In this document: positions 1-8,683 of the stretch, one piece after another | Numbering within the stretch: the stretch's first letter is position 1 | Layout: each line of letters opens with the position of its first letter | Notes under the pieces: model-generated | What the model was told of the DNA's origin: nothing | The model's input: the letters and a program-made list of their open reading frames with translations, nothing else | Database searches by the model: none | Program-made: the position numbers and the translations under genes | NCBI RefSeq assembly: GCF_047654805.1 | Contig: NZ_JASGIV010000001.1 | Span: 3,224,001-3,288,000, forward strand | Length of the DNA: 64,000 nucleotides | Source: Pelomonas sp047654805 | Lineage (GTDB): Bacteria > Pseudomonadota > Gammaproteobacteria > Burkholderiales > Burkholderiaceae_C | Direction: 5' to 3'

Positions 1-1624
1 GGGTCAGGACCGGCGCACGCAGCAGTTGCGCAAAACCGAAGCTCTCGGCTTCACGACGTTCAAGCAGGCTGGGCAGCCCCAGGGCTGCCGCATCGGCGTC
101 AGCCAGCAGGCCGGCCTGGGGGTTGACGGGCCCCAGCGTGGCGGCATCCGCGCCGGGCAGCACGATGGCGCCAAAGGGCCTAAGCATGGCACGGGCCACT
201 GGCGTAATGACGACCTCAACCGCGCCCGGTTCATCGACGGACTTGAACTGTGCAGCTTCCAGCGTGTCATCCACCCAGGCCAGGAACTCCGCTGGCCCCA
301 GCCGCGTCTGCGCCAGCGCCGCCTCGTGGGCACTGCCGGCCCAGGGGTTGCGCGAAATCCACAGCGTCTCCAGCAATGCCTCGCCGCCCTCGACCTCCGT
401 CAGCGGCGCCAGGCCGTTAAGCACCTGGCCCAGGGCCACGAGCCAGCCCCCTAGCGAGCGCGCACCGCCGGCCAGCGGTTCGAGCTGGCGGCATGCCTTA
501 TGCCACGTCTCGCCCAGCGCCGGCGGCAGCGTCGCCGCGTCGAGCTGCGCCGCCTGGCGCCAGCCGAAACGGCGGCAGCGGGCTTCCAGTCCAGCCACGT
601 CCCAACCTTGGGCCAGGGCGGATTTCATCCACGCCAGCCAGTCATCCAACGCACCGCCGGCCAGGGCCGCGCGCAGCAGCGCCATGAGGGCCGCAGCGGC
701 GGGCGTTGTCGCCAGCGTCCAGCCGGTCTCATCATGCACCGGCACGCCCTGGCGGGCCAGCAACGCACGTACGCGACGGATGACGACGCGGTCCTGCGCC
801 AGTAGCGCCACCGGTCGACGGCCGGCGTTGAGGTGCTGGATGACCGCAGTGGCGGCCTGCCCGGCCAGGGCTTCGAAATCAGGCGCGACAGCTTCCTCCA
901 CCCGCGCCGCGGGCGTGAAGCCAGCCCAGGCCTGGTCGAGGTCCAGATCGGCATCCAGGCACAGGGCCGGCACATCACCCGCCAGTAGCGCCTGGGCCAG
1001 CGGATCGGGCCCGCCGGCCCGCAGCCAGATCCAGGCGCTGGGGCGCAGCGCGAACAAGGTGTCGGTGGCGGGCCGGCGCTCGTCGGACGCCACCCACGCG
1101 AGCGCGACCTGGGCGAGTGCACGCTCCAACAAGCCGGGGCCGGTGTCCAGCCCGGCCAGGCGCAGACGGGCGACGTCGAGGAAGGCGGCACGCTGCTCGG
1201 GCGGCACTTGGGCGGCCGCCCGGGCCAGCGCCTGCGCCGTATCGACGAGGCGTGCCAGGGCCACGCGGTAGTCACGCGGGTTGCCGCGCTTGAGCGGCTG
1301 CACCCAGCTCTGGCCCGCCAGCAGGCGGTCGGCCGTGAAGGCGTCGATGGTGGCGTCGCCTGAGAGCTGGTCCGGAGATGCCAGGGCGGTCGGGCCCAGG
1401 GCCGAAGCAAGGCTGTGACTGGTCGTGATGCGCGGCATCCAGCCGCCCTGGGCCAGGAAGGCGCGTCGCGCCGGTGCGAGCTGCTGGGCAAAGGGCAGCA
1501 GCAGCACGGCGTCACGCAGCGGAGCACCCTGCCCGGCCAGCCAGTCCGCACAGTTGCCGGCGATGCGGCGCCAGAAGGCCGCGATGTCTTCTCCGGGCGC
1601 AAGGCCCAGGCTGATTACTTGCAA
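1..1624 (-). CDS. AddB-like inactivated helicase / PD-(D/E)XK nuclease family protein (N-terminal part)
   Basis: An open minus-strand frame runs from a TTG codon at 1624 to the left edge without a stop, giving about 541 residues. It begins LQVISLGLAPGEDIAAFWRR. The TTG is preceded by GGGAGG at a good distance, and an in-frame TGA lies about 65 bases upstream with no other start between. The protein is rich in Ala, Leu and Trp, with stretches such as LLLPFAQQLAPARRAFLAQGG near residue 35, as in the inactivated helicase half of AddB-like proteins that usually lie divergent from trxA in Burkholderiales. The C-terminal nuclease domain would be outside the window, so no catalytic residue can be seen. 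A DNA-repair role is inferred from family and position. Confidence 0.7.
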   Translation of the reverse strand, partial: MQVISLGLAPGEDIAAFWRRIAGNCADWLAGQGAPLRDAVLLLPFAQQLAPARRAFLAQGGWMPRITTSHSLASALGPTALASPDQLSGDATIDAFTADRLLAGQSWVQPLKRGNPRDYRVALARLVDTAQALARAAAQVPPEQRAAFLDVARLRLAGLDTGPGLLERALAQVALAWVASDERRPATDTLFALRPSAWIWLRAGGPDPLAQALLAGDVPALCLDADLDLDQAWAGFTPAARVEEAVAPDFEALAGQAATAVIQHLNAGRRPVALLAQDRVVIRRVRALLARQGVPVHDETGWTLATTPAAAALMALLRAALAGGALDDWLAWMKSALAQGWDVAGLEARCRRFGWRQAAQLDAATLPPALGETWHKACRQLEPLAGGARSLGGWLVALGQVLNGLAPLTEVEGGEALLETLWISRNPWAGSAHEAALAQTRLGPAEFLAWVDDTLEAAQFKSVDEPGAVEVVITPVARAMLRPFGAIVLPGADAATLGPVNPQAGLLADADAAALGLPSLLERREAESFGFAQLLRAPVLT

Positions 1625-1770
1625 TCCGGGCCTCCCGCCCTCAGGTGTGCCACCGCTTCGGTCACCCTCGTGACCGTCCGGTCAAAAGGGGCTATGTCAC
1701 AATGATTTTGCCTATTCGGACGGCCCCACCCGCGGTGACCGCCAACCCTTTGAGGCCAAGGAACCCTCCC

Positions 1771-2100
1771 ATGAGTAGCGAATTGATCAAGCATGTTTCC
1801 GACGCGTCCTTCGACGCCGACGTGATCCAGTCCGGCAAGCCGGTGCTGGTGGACTACTGGGCCGAATGGTGCGGCCCCTGCAAGATGATCGCGCCCATCC
1901 TGGACGAGGTCGCGACCGGCTACGGCGACAAGCTGCAGATCGCCAAGATGAACGTGGACGAGAACCGCGAGGTGCCCGCCAAGTTCGGCATCCGCGGCAT
2001 CCCGACGCTGATGCTGTTCAAGGACGGCCAGCTCGCCGCCACCAAGGTCGGTGCCCTCTCCAAGGCCCAGTTGACCGCATTCCTCGACGCGAATCTATAA
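1771..2100 (+). CDS. trxA: Thioredoxin 1
   Basis: A 109-residue cytoplasmic thioredoxin that reduces protein disulfides using electrons from thioredoxin reductase. The active site WCGPCK is at about residues 32-37, the cis-proline segment GIRGIPT is near residue 75, and the length is that of the family. The ATG at 1771 (MSSELIKHV) is chosen over upstream in-frame starts because it gives the normal thioredoxin N-terminus. The gene is divergent from the AddB-like gene and followed by rho, the usual order in Burkholderiales. Confidence 0.97.
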   Translation: MSSELIKHVSDASFDADVIQSGKPVLVDYWAEWCGPCKMIAPILDEVATGYGDKLQIAKMNVDENREVPAKFGIRGIPTLMLFKDGQLAATKVGALSKAQLTAFLDANL

Positions 2101-2110
2101 TCGCGTCCAA

Positions 2111-2154
2111 CTGCTGCAGTGCTCACGGCGCTCCCCGCGCGGTCACTGCAGCAG
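2111..2154 (+). terminator. Hairpin between trxA and rho
   Basis: A perfect 11-bp inverted repeat, CTGCTGCAGTG (2111-2121) and CACTGCAGCAG (2144-2154), begins 10 bases after the trxA stop. The 22-base loop is GC-rich. No T-run follows, so this is not a standard intrinsic terminator. It may be an mRNA 3'-end stabiliser, a Rho-assisted end for trxA, or part of the rho leader. The rest of the 255-base trxA-rho spacer holds no gene. Confidence 0.5.
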
Positions 2155-2355
2155 CCAAAGCCAACACGCCCCGGGCGCACTGATCACGAATCGGACACCC
2201 AGCCAGCGTGGACTCGGCTCCCCCTCCCACCACTTTGTTGTTGAATTCGCGCCGTTCGCCGTTTGAACGGTAGCCATTCGATCCTGTTCCGGGGCGGCCG
2301 TGATACCGCCGCAAGCGCCTTGGCTGGCGCCGCGGCCCCTGACGGGTGTTCACCC

Positions 2356-3621
2356 ATGCATCTTTCCGAACTCAAAGCCCTTCACGTCTCCGCCCTCATC
2401 CAGATGGGCGAGGAGCTGGAGATCGACAACGTCACCCGCCTGCGCAAGCAGGAACTGATGTTTGCCATCATGAAGAAGCGCGCCAAAGCCGGCGAGCAGG
2501 TCTTCGGTGATGGCGTGCTCGAGGTGCTGCCGGACGGCTTCGGCTTCCTGCGCTCCATTGAAGCCAGCTACATGGCCTCCACGGACGACATCTACCTGTC
2601 GCCCAGCCAGATCCGCCGCTTCAACCTGCACACCGGCGACCTCGTCGAGGGCGAGGTGCGTGTGCCCAAGGACGGCGAACGCTACTTTGCTCTCGTGAAG
2701 GTCGACCGCGTCAACAACCAGACGCCGGAGGAGAGCAAGAACAAGATCATGTTCGAGAACCTGACTCCCTTGTTCCCCAAGGAGCAGTTCAAGCTCGAGC
2801 GAGAGGGTTTCAAGGGCGAGGAGAACATCACCGGCCGCATCATCGACCTGATCGCACCCATCGGCAAAGGCCAGCGTGCACTGATCGTGTCGCAGCCCAA
2901 GACCGGCAAGACCGAGATGATGAAGAGCCTGGCGCATGCGCTGGTGGCCAACCATCCGGACTGCCACCTCATCGTGCTGCTTGTCGACGAGCGCCCAGAG
3001 GAAGTGACCGAGATGCTGCGCACCGTGCGCGGCGAGGTCATCTCCTCCACCTTCGACGAGCCCGCCGCCCGCCACGTGCAGGTGGCCGAGATGGTGATCG
3101 AGCGCGCCAAGCGTCTGGTGGAGCTGAAGAAGGACGTGATCATCCTGCTGGACTCGATCACCCGCCTGGCTCGCGCCTACAACAACGTGCTGCCCAGCTC
3201 CGGCAAGGTGCTGACCGGCGGCGTGGACGCCAACGCGCTGCAGCGCCCCAAGCGCTTCTTCGGCGCGGCGCGCAACATCGAGGAAGGCGGCTCGCTGACC
3301 ATCATCGGCACGGCGCTGATCGACACCGGCTCCAAGATGGACGAGGTCATCTACGAGGAGTTCAAGGGCACCGGCAATTGCGAAATCCACTTGGATCGCC
3401 GCATGGCCGAGAAGCGCGTCTACCCATCCATCCTGATCAACAAGTCCGGCACCCGCCGTGAAGAGTTGCTGCTCAAGCCCGAGATCCTGCAAAAGAGCTG
3501 GATCCTGCGCAAGCTGCTCTACAACATGGACGAGATCGAGGCGATGGAGTTCATCCTCGACAAGATGAAGGCATCGAAGAACAACCTGGACTTCTTCGAC
3601 ATGATGCGGCGCGGCGGGTAA
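2356..3621 (+). CDS. rho: Transcription termination factor Rho
   Basis: A hexameric RNA-dependent ATPase that ends transcription at Rho-dependent sites. The 421-residue product matches the usual length of about 420. The N-terminal Rho domain (MHLSELKALHVSALI) is followed by the RNA-binding cold-shock-like segment with DGFGFLR near residue 60. The Walker A loop is QPKTGKTEMMKSL near residue 180, Walker B is VIILLDSITRLARAYN, and the Q- and R-loop region follows. The ATG at 2356 is chosen because it gives the canonical N-terminus; the in-frame codons further upstream have no family match. The long 5' spacer fits the autoregulated leader known for rho in other bacteria. Confidence 0.98.
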   Translation: MHLSELKALHVSALIQMGEELEIDNVTRLRKQELMFAIMKKRAKAGEQVFGDGVLEVLPDGFGFLRSIEASYMASTDDIYLSPSQIRRFNLHTGDLVEGEVRVPKDGERYFALVKVDRVNNQTPEESKNKIMFENLTPLFPKEQFKLEREGFKGEENITGRIIDLIAPIGKGQRALIVSQPKTGKTEMMKSLAHALVANHPDCHLIVLLVDERPEEVTEMLRTVRGEVISSTFDEPAARHVQVAEMVIERAKRLVELKKDVIILLDSITRLARAYNNVLPSSGKVLTGGVDANALQRPKRFFGAARNIEEGGSLTIIGTALIDTGSKMDEVIYEEFKGTGNCEIHLDRRMAEKRVYPSILINKSGTRREELLLKPEILQKSWILRKLLYNMDEIEAMEFILDKMKASKNNLDFFDMMRRGG

Positions 3622-3650
3622 CTTCAGCCCAAGCTAGCCAAACTGCAGGG

Positions 3651-3674
3651 AAGCCCGCTACAATCGCGGGTTTT
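3651..3674 (+). terminator. rho terminator hairpin containing a TACAAT -10-like box
   Basis: The stem CCCGC (3654-3658) / GCGGG (3666-3670), flanked by AAG on the left and TTTT on the right, makes a short intrinsic terminator 30 bases after rho. Its loop contains TACAAT (3659-3664), a near-consensus -10 hexamer that could start the rpmE2 transcript. No convincing -35 box was found at the right distance. Terminator, promoter, or both are possible. Confidence 0.55.
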
Positions 3675-3744
3675 CCGCCCCAGAACACCCGGAAAGTGCG
3701 TCGCAGCGTGTGGCGTGGCTCCCGACCTAAGCCAAGAGGTTCCC

Positions 3745-3996
3745 ATGAAAGAAGGCATTCACCCCAACTACCGCGACGTCGTCTTCGTCGACCTGTCCAA
3801 CGGTTTCCAGTTCGTGACGCGTTCCACCGTCCAGACCAAGGAAACGATTGAACTCGACGGCAAGACCATGCCCCTGGTGAAGCTGGAAACCACCAGCGAA
3901 TCGCACCCCTTCTACACGGGCACGCAGAAGAGCGTGGACAACCTGGGCGGCCGCGTCGAGAAGTTCCGCAACAAGTTCGCTCATCTCAAGAAGTAA
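3745..3996 (+). CDS. rpmE2: 50S ribosomal protein L31 type B
   Basis: A structural protein of the large ribosomal subunit, 83 residues, beginning MKEGIHPNYRDVVFVD. It has no cysteine, so it is the zinc-free (type B) form rather than the CxxC zinc form. In other bacteria the type B form stands in when zinc is scarce; here it may be the only form, but that cannot be judged from one window. The ATG at 3745 is preceded by AGAGGT. An upstream in-frame start would add an unrelated 10-residue leader. A strong terminator follows. Confidence 0.95.
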   Translation: MKEGIHPNYRDVVFVDLSNGFQFVTRSTVQTKETIELDGKTMPLVKLETTSESHPFYTGTQKSVDNLGGRVEKFRNKFAHLKK

Positions 3997-4030
3997 TTCG
4001 TCGAGGCGGTCTCGCACCGCTTCCGAAAGC

Positions 4031-4052
4031 AAGGGCAGCCTCGGCTGCCCTT
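4031..4052 (+). terminator. Intrinsic terminator after rpmE2
   Basis: AAGGGCAGCC (4031-4040) and GGCTGCCCTT (4043-4052) form a 10-bp stem with a 2-base minimal loop, followed by TGTCATTT. It lies 34 bases after the rpmE2 stop. Confidence 0.8.
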
Positions 4053-4127
4053 TGTCATTTCTGCAGCTTGGGACGCCCCCCTTCATTTCTGCGGCATGAT
4101 CCCGCCACTTCAAGAATCCGCCTGCGA

Positions 4128-5768
4128 GTGAATCTCCCCACCCCCGCCATCGTCGCCGAGCGCGGCGTCGAGCGCCTACCGCGCCTGGCGCTGGTCCTGT
4201 TGTGCGCGGCCTATGTGCTGCCTGGGATCTTCGGCCGCGGCCCTTGGCGCAATGCCGACCTGACGGCCTTCGGCTTCATGGCCAGCATCGCCGAAGGGCG
4301 AGCCCCCTGGTGGCAGCCCGCCATCGCGGGCATTCCGGCCGAAGGCGGTCCTCTGCCCTATTGGCTGGGTGCGCTGGCCATCAAGGCTCTGCCCTTTCTC
4401 GACGAGCCCGTCGCCGCCCGCCTGCCCTATGCGCTGGTGCTGGTGGGCGTGCTGGTGGCGGTCTGGTACACCTGTTTCCACCTGGCCCGCACCGAAGCCG
4501 CCCAGCCCGTCGCCTTCGCCTTCGGCGGTGAAGCCCAGGCTGTGGACTACGCCCGCGCCCTCGCCGACGGTGCATTGCTGGCGCTGATGGCCTCGCTGGG
4601 CCTGCTGCAACTGGGCCACGAGACCACGCCGGAGCTGCTGCAACTGCTGGCCGTGTCCGGTTACCTCTACGGTCTGGCGGCCGCGCCCTTCAAGCCCGGT
4701 CGCTCGCGCGCCGCCGTTCTGATCGCTCTGCCGGTGCTTGCCGCCAGTGGCGCGCCTACGGTGGCCTGTGCACTGGGTCTGCTGGGAGTGCTGCTCAACC
4801 ACCGCTCCAGCTATGCCGAGGCCAAGGCGCAACGTGCCTGGCTGCTGGGCGCGCTGACGCTGGCTGTGTTGGCGGCCTGGGCTTTCGACGGCTGGGCATG
4901 GCGCGTGCGACCGGGCCTGCAGCTCGGCTCTCTCTCGAGCCTGCTGGCCTGGTTCTGCTGGCCCTCCGGACCGCTTGCGCTGTGGACACTGTGGCGCTGG
5001 CGGCGCCACGGCCTGCGCCGCCACATCACGGTACCGGCGATCGCGCTGTTGGTGCCGCTGGCAGCCTGCATCACCATGGACGGCTCGGAGCGTGCACTAC
5101 TGCTGGCCCTGCCGTCGCTGGCCATCCTGGCTGCATTCGCGCTGCCGACGCTGAGCCGCGGCTTCTCGGCCGCAGTGGACTGGTTCTCGGTGTTCTTCTT
5201 TAGCGCAGCGGCGCTGTTCTTCTGGCTCTACTACCTGTCCATGCACACCGGCTGGCCGCCGCGCCCGCTGGCCAATCTGCGCCGGCTCGCCGAGGGCTTC
5301 GAGCCGGAGTTCAGTGTCGCCGCGCTGGTGTTCGCCATCGCAGCGACGCTGGCCTGGCTGGCCCTGGTGCGCTGGCGTACCGCGCGACACCGGCACGCAC
5401 TATGGAAGAGCCTGGCCCTGCCGGCCGGTGGCGTTGCCCTGGGCTGGCTGCTGGTCATGAGCCTGCTGCTGCCGCCGCTGGACTACGCGCGCAGTCTGTC
5501 GCCGCTGGTGGCGAGACTGAAGCCCCACATGCCGGCGAGCGCCAGTTGCCTGGCCGCACCGGGACAGAACCTGGCGACGCTGGCCGCGCTGGAGTGGCAT
5601 GGTGGCTGGCAGGTGCAAGGGCGCGGCTCGCTGGGCGCTTCTGAATGCAGCCACGCCGTTGTCAGCGCGGGCCAGGCCACGCCGTCGGGCTGGCGCGTGG
5701 TCGCACAGGTCAAGCGACCGACGGACCGCAGCGGCGGCGCCGGGCTCGTCCTGCTCCAACGTCAGTGA
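4128..5768 (+). CDS. Polytopic membrane glycosyltransferase, ArnT/PMT-like
   Basis: A 546-residue inner-membrane protein with roughly a dozen hydrophobic segments. The first periplasmic loop reads GRGPWRNADLTAFGF and is followed by GPLPYWLGALAIK, a pattern of the ArnT/PMT glycosyltransferase superfamily, which moves a sugar from a polyprenyl-phosphate donor to lipid A or protein. The conserved acidic residue of that loop appears to be the Asp in WRNAD. The GTG at 4128 is favoured because it starts close to the first membrane segment; an in-frame TTG at 4068 would add 20 residues. Donor and acceptor cannot be predicted. Its 3' end overlaps that of phoR, which is convergent. Confidence 0.65.
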   Translation: MNLPTPAIVAERGVERLPRLALVLLCAAYVLPGIFGRGPWRNADLTAFGFMASIAEGRAPWWQPAIAGIPAEGGPLPYWLGALAIKALPFLDEPVAARLPYALVLVGVLVAVWYTCFHLARTEAAQPVAFAFGGEAQAVDYARALADGALLALMASLGLLQLGHETTPELLQLLAVSGYLYGLAAAPFKPGRSRAAVLIALPVLAASGAPTVACALGLLGVLLNHRSSYAEAKAQRAWLLGALTLAVLAAWAFDGWAWRVRPGLQLGSLSSLLAWFCWPSGPLALWTLWRWRRHGLRRHITVPAIALLVPLAACITMDGSERALLLALPSLAILAAFALPTLSRGFSAAVDWFSVFFFSAAALFFWLYYLSMHTGWPPRPLANLRRLAEGFEPEFSVAALVFAIAATLAWLALVRWRTARHRHALWKSLALPAGGVALGWLLVMSLLLPPLDYARSLSPLVARLKPHMPASASCLAAPGQNLATLAALEWHGGWQVQGRGSLGASECSHAVVSAGQATPSGWRVVAQVKRPTDRSGGAGLVLLQRQ

Positions 5769-7129
5769 TCTGACAGCACGGCCGCGTTGAACGCGGCTTC
5801 GTCGCCCAGCGCCGAGTCGCTCGCGTGACGTACTCGAGCGGCGGGGAAGACCAGGCGGAAGCGAGAGCCCTTGCCCACTTCGCTCTGGATCATCAACTCG
5901 CCGCCGTGGCGCTGCATGACGTGCTTGACGATGGACAGCCCCAGGCCAGTACCGCCGGTCTCCCGCGAACGACTGCCGTCGACGCGATAGAAGCGCTCGG
6001 TGAGGCGCGGGATGTGCTCGCGCGCAATACCCAGGCCCGTATCGATGACCGTCAGCTCGCCGCTGCCGTCCTCCAGCAGCCGCCAGGCCACCTCGACCTC
6101 GCCGCCATCCGGCGTGTAGCGCACGGCGTTGGTGACGAGATTGGCAATGGCGCTCAGAAGCTCGCTCTCGATGCCGGCCAACTCGACGCCGGTACCAGGC
6201 GCCAGATGCAGGCGATGACGGCCGGCCGACAAGGCCTCGGCGTCGGCGGCGACGCGACGCAGCAGGCCGTCCAGACCCACCCAGCGATCCGGCGCCGGGC
6301 GCGGGCTGCCCTCGAGCTGTGACAGCGCCAGCAGGTCGGCCACCAGGGTCTGCATGCGATCCGTCTGCTGCGTCATCAGCACGATGACACGCTCACGCTC
6401 GACCGCCGTCAGCGGCAGCGTGTGCATGGTCTCGATGAAGCCTGCCAACACGGTAAGCGGCGTCCGGATCTCGTGCGAGACATTGGCGACGAAATCGCGG
6501 CGCATTGCCTCATTGCGCACGCGTTCGGTGATGTCAAGCGACAACACCAGGCGCATGCTCTCGCCGTACTCGCGCACGATGATCGACAGCGTACCCGGGC
6601 CGCGCCCGTTGCCCAGCACCAGCGGCTCGGCATAGCTGCCGGCCTGCAGGTAGGCGACGAAGGCCGGTGCGCGCACGAGATTGGTGATGCGCTGGCGCAA
6701 GTCACGCTGCGGATCCAGTGCGAAATGGTCGGCCGCGACGCGGTTGCACCACACGATCTGCTCGTGCGAGTCCAGCATCAGCACGCCATTGGGCGAGGCC
6801 TCGATGGCGGACAGGAACTGCTCGAGTTCCAACCGGCCGCGTGCCAGCGCACGATCGCGATCACGCATTGCGCGCTCGACGCGGTAGCCCAACTCGCCCC
6901 ACAGCCCGGTGTCACGCGGCGCGTTGTCGAGCTGGTTGCCGCGCAGCCAGTTCAGCAGCCGGTTGCCGCGTACGGCGTCGACAACCAGCACCAGCAGCAC
7001 ACCGGAGGCCACGCCAAGCCCCAGGCTCAAGCTCTCGATACCCGTGGCCGAATGCACGACTGCGCCGACGACAAACCCGAACAGCGCGGCCCCGAGGGCC
7101 ATCAGCAGTCGAGACAACAACCAGGTCAT
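5762..7129 (-). CDS. phoR: Phosphate regulon sensor histidine kinase PhoR
   Basis: A 455-residue membrane sensor kinase that phosphorylates PhoB when phosphate is low. Two N-terminal membrane segments (residues 5-50) are followed by a PAS-like domain (about 100-210) and the H-box RRDFVANVSHEIRTPLTVLAG near 225. The ATPase domain carries the N-box NLVTNAVRYTPDGG, G1 VIDTGLGIA, F-box ERFYRVD and G2 GGTGLGLSIVKHV. It lies 16 bases after phoB as the last gene of the pst-pho operon. No periplasmic sensor domain is evident, which fits PhoR reading the Pst/PhoU state. Confidence 0.95.
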   Translation of the reverse strand: MTWLLSRLLMALGAALFGFVVGAVVHSATGIESLSLGLGVASGVLLVLVVDAVRGNRLLNWLRGNQLDNAPRDTGLWGELGYRVERAMRDRDRALARGRLELEQFLSAIEASPNGVLMLDSHEQIVWCNRVAADHFALDPQRDLRQRITNLVRAPAFVAYLQAGSYAEPLVLGNGRGPGTLSIIVREYGESMRLVLSLDITERVRNEAMRRDFVANVSHEIRTPLTVLAGFIETMHTLPLTAVERERVIVLMTQQTDRMQTLVADLLALSQLEGSPRPAPDRWVGLDGLLRRVAADAEALSAGRHRLHLAPGTGVELAGIESELLSAIANLVTNAVRYTPDGGEVEVAWRLLEDGSGELTVIDTGLGIAREHIPRLTERFYRVDGSRSRETGGTGLGLSIVKHVMQRHGGELMIQSEVGKGSRFRLVFPAARVRHASDSALGDEAAFNAAVLSDH

Positions 7130-7145
7130 GAGGCCGGACGTGGGT

Positions 7146-7847
7146 TCAGGCGGAAAGAGCGCTGCTCTGTTGCGTCAGCCGGTAGCCGGCGCCGCGGACG
7201 GTCTCGATCATGCGCGCGCACTGCACGCGCTCCAGCGCTTCCCGCAGACGCTTGACATGGACGTCGATGGTGCGCTCCTCGATGAAGACGTGATCGCCCC
7301 AGACTCGGTCCAGCAGCTGCGAGCGGCTGTGCACGCGCTCGGGGTGCGTCATCAGGAAGTGCAGCAGGCGGAATTCGGTAGGGCCCAGCTTGACCTCGGC
7401 GCCATCGCGGCTGACCCGGCGCGTGCCGGGGTCCAGCAGCAGCGGGCCGACCTCGACCGCACTGTCCAGCGCCTCGGGCGCCTTGCGGCGCAGCACCGCA
7501 CGAATGCGTGCCAGCAGCTCGTTGGTCGAGAAGGGCTTGGTGACGTAGTCGTCGGCACCTGCATCCAGGCCGGCAATCTTGTCGCCCTCCTCGGCGCGCG
7601 CCGTCAGCATGATGATGGGCAATTCTTTGGTGCGCGCCGTGCCGCGCCACTGGCGTGCCAGAGCCACGCCGCTCTGGCCGGGCAGCATCCAGTCCAGCAC
7701 GACGAGGTCGGGCAGCACGCGGTCCACTTCGTACTGGGCCTGCGTGGCGCTGGCAGCCAGCGTGACCTCGAAGCCAGCGTGACGCAGATTGATGGAGATG
7801 AGCTCGGCAATCGCCGACTCGTCCTCCACAACCAAAACTCGACTCAT
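7146..7847 (-). CDS. phoB: Phosphate regulon response regulator PhoB
   Basis: A 233-residue OmpR-family activator. The receiver domain has the acidic pair in VVEDES, the phospho-acceptor Asp52 in VVLDWMLPG, and the conserved Lys in VTKPFS. The C-terminal winged helix contains LGPTEFRLLHFLM and the recognition segment RTIDVHVKRLREAL. The ATG at 7847 (MSRVLVVEDES) is used because it sits directly at the first beta-strand; an upstream in-frame start has no family match. It should bind the Pho box seen before pstS. Confidence 0.97.
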   Translation of the reverse strand: MSRVLVVEDESAIAELISINLRHAGFEVTLAASATQAQYEVDRVLPDLVVLDWMLPGQSGVALARQWRGTARTKELPIIMLTARAEEGDKIAGLDAGADDYVTKPFSTNELLARIRAVLRRKAPEALDSAVEVGPLLLDPGTRRVSRDGAEVKLGPTEFRLLHFLMTHPERVHSRSQLLDRVWGDHVFIEERTIDVHVKRLREALERVQCARMIETVRGAGYRLTQQSSALSA

Positions 7848-7958
7848 AAGAGTGCTCTTTCGAAAGTAGTGCCTTGCCGGGAAACTGCCATCGAGCCGGC
7901 ATTGCCGGGCCAATGGCAGCCCCCTCTTGAGGGGCCAGCGAAGCCTGTAGGGGATGGT

Positions 7959-8666
7959 CTATCGAACCATGGTCTCGACGGTCTCCGGCGAGTTGTGCCG
8001 GACGTCCTGGCCCTTGACCACGTAGATGATGACCTCGGCCAGGTTCTTGGCGTGGTCGCCGACGCGCTCGATGGCCTTGGCGACGAAGACGAGGTCGATG
8101 GACGAAGAAATGGTGCGCGGGTCTTCCATCATGTAGGTGATGAGCTTGCGCAGCAGGCCGTCGAATTCCTTGTCGATCTCGTCGTCGTGCTTGAGCACAT
8201 CCAGGGCCCGCTCCACGTCCAGGCGGGCGAATGCGTCCAGCGCCTTACGCAGTTGGCTGGTGGCCAGTTCGGCCTCGTAGGCCAGATCGGACATCGGCAG
8301 CCGCATGCGGCTGGAGATACCGCTGGAGACCAGGCGCTGCACGGTGCGCGCGATGCGCGCGGCTTCGTCGCCGACGCGCTCCAGGTTGGCGATGCTCTTG
8401 CTGATGGCGATCAGCAGCCGCAGGTCGCGTGCCGTGGGCTGGCGCCGCGCGATGATGCTGGAGAGATCACGATCAATCTCCACTTCCATCGCGTTGACAC
8501 GACTTTCCTTGTCCAGCACTTCATCAGCCGAATCGGCGCTGAAGTCCACCAGGGCCTGCACGGCCTGCGCCACTTGGGCCTCGACGAGGCCGCCCATTTC
8601 GAGCACGCGGGTCGAGATGCCGCTGAGCTCGGCATCGAACTGGGTCGAGAGATGCTTGTCCACCAT
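7959..8666 (-). CDS. phoU: Phosphate transport system accessory protein PhoU
   Basis: A 235-residue helical protein made of two PhoU repeats, which links the Pst transporter to PhoR and dampens phosphate uptake and signalling. The metal-binding type motif EVEIDRDLSSIIARRQP occurs in the first half and ERVGDEAARIA / ERVGDHAKNLAEVIIY in the two repeats. It lies 17 bases after pstB and 111 bases before phoB. That spacer has a CCCCTCTTGAGGGG palindrome near 7921-7934 that could weaken read-through to phoBR. Confidence 0.96.
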   Translation of the reverse strand: MVDKHLSTQFDAELSGISTRVLEMGGLVEAQVAQAVQALVDFSADSADEVLDKESRVNAMEVEIDRDLSSIIARRQPTARDLRLLIAISKSIANLERVGDEAARIARTVQRLVSSGISSRMRLPMSDLAYEAELATSQLRKALDAFARLDVERALDVLKHDDEIDKEFDGLLRKLITYMMEDPRTISSSIDLVFVAKAIERVGDHAKNLAEVIIYVVKGQDVRHNSPETVETMVR

Positions 8667-8683
8667 ACCGTTCTCCTAGCGGG

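Noticed and set aside
625..1602. A 325-codon minus-strand frame rich in Arg/Pro/Ser at the left edge
   Set aside because: The true gene is in another frame of the same strand, starting at TTG 1624 and running off the window with a sensible protein composition.
2350..3492. A 380-codon minus-strand open frame opposite rho
   Set aside because: It is a GC-skew shadow of the rho coding frame: low-complexity Leu/Ala/His/Asp sequence, no start signal, and rho itself is certain.
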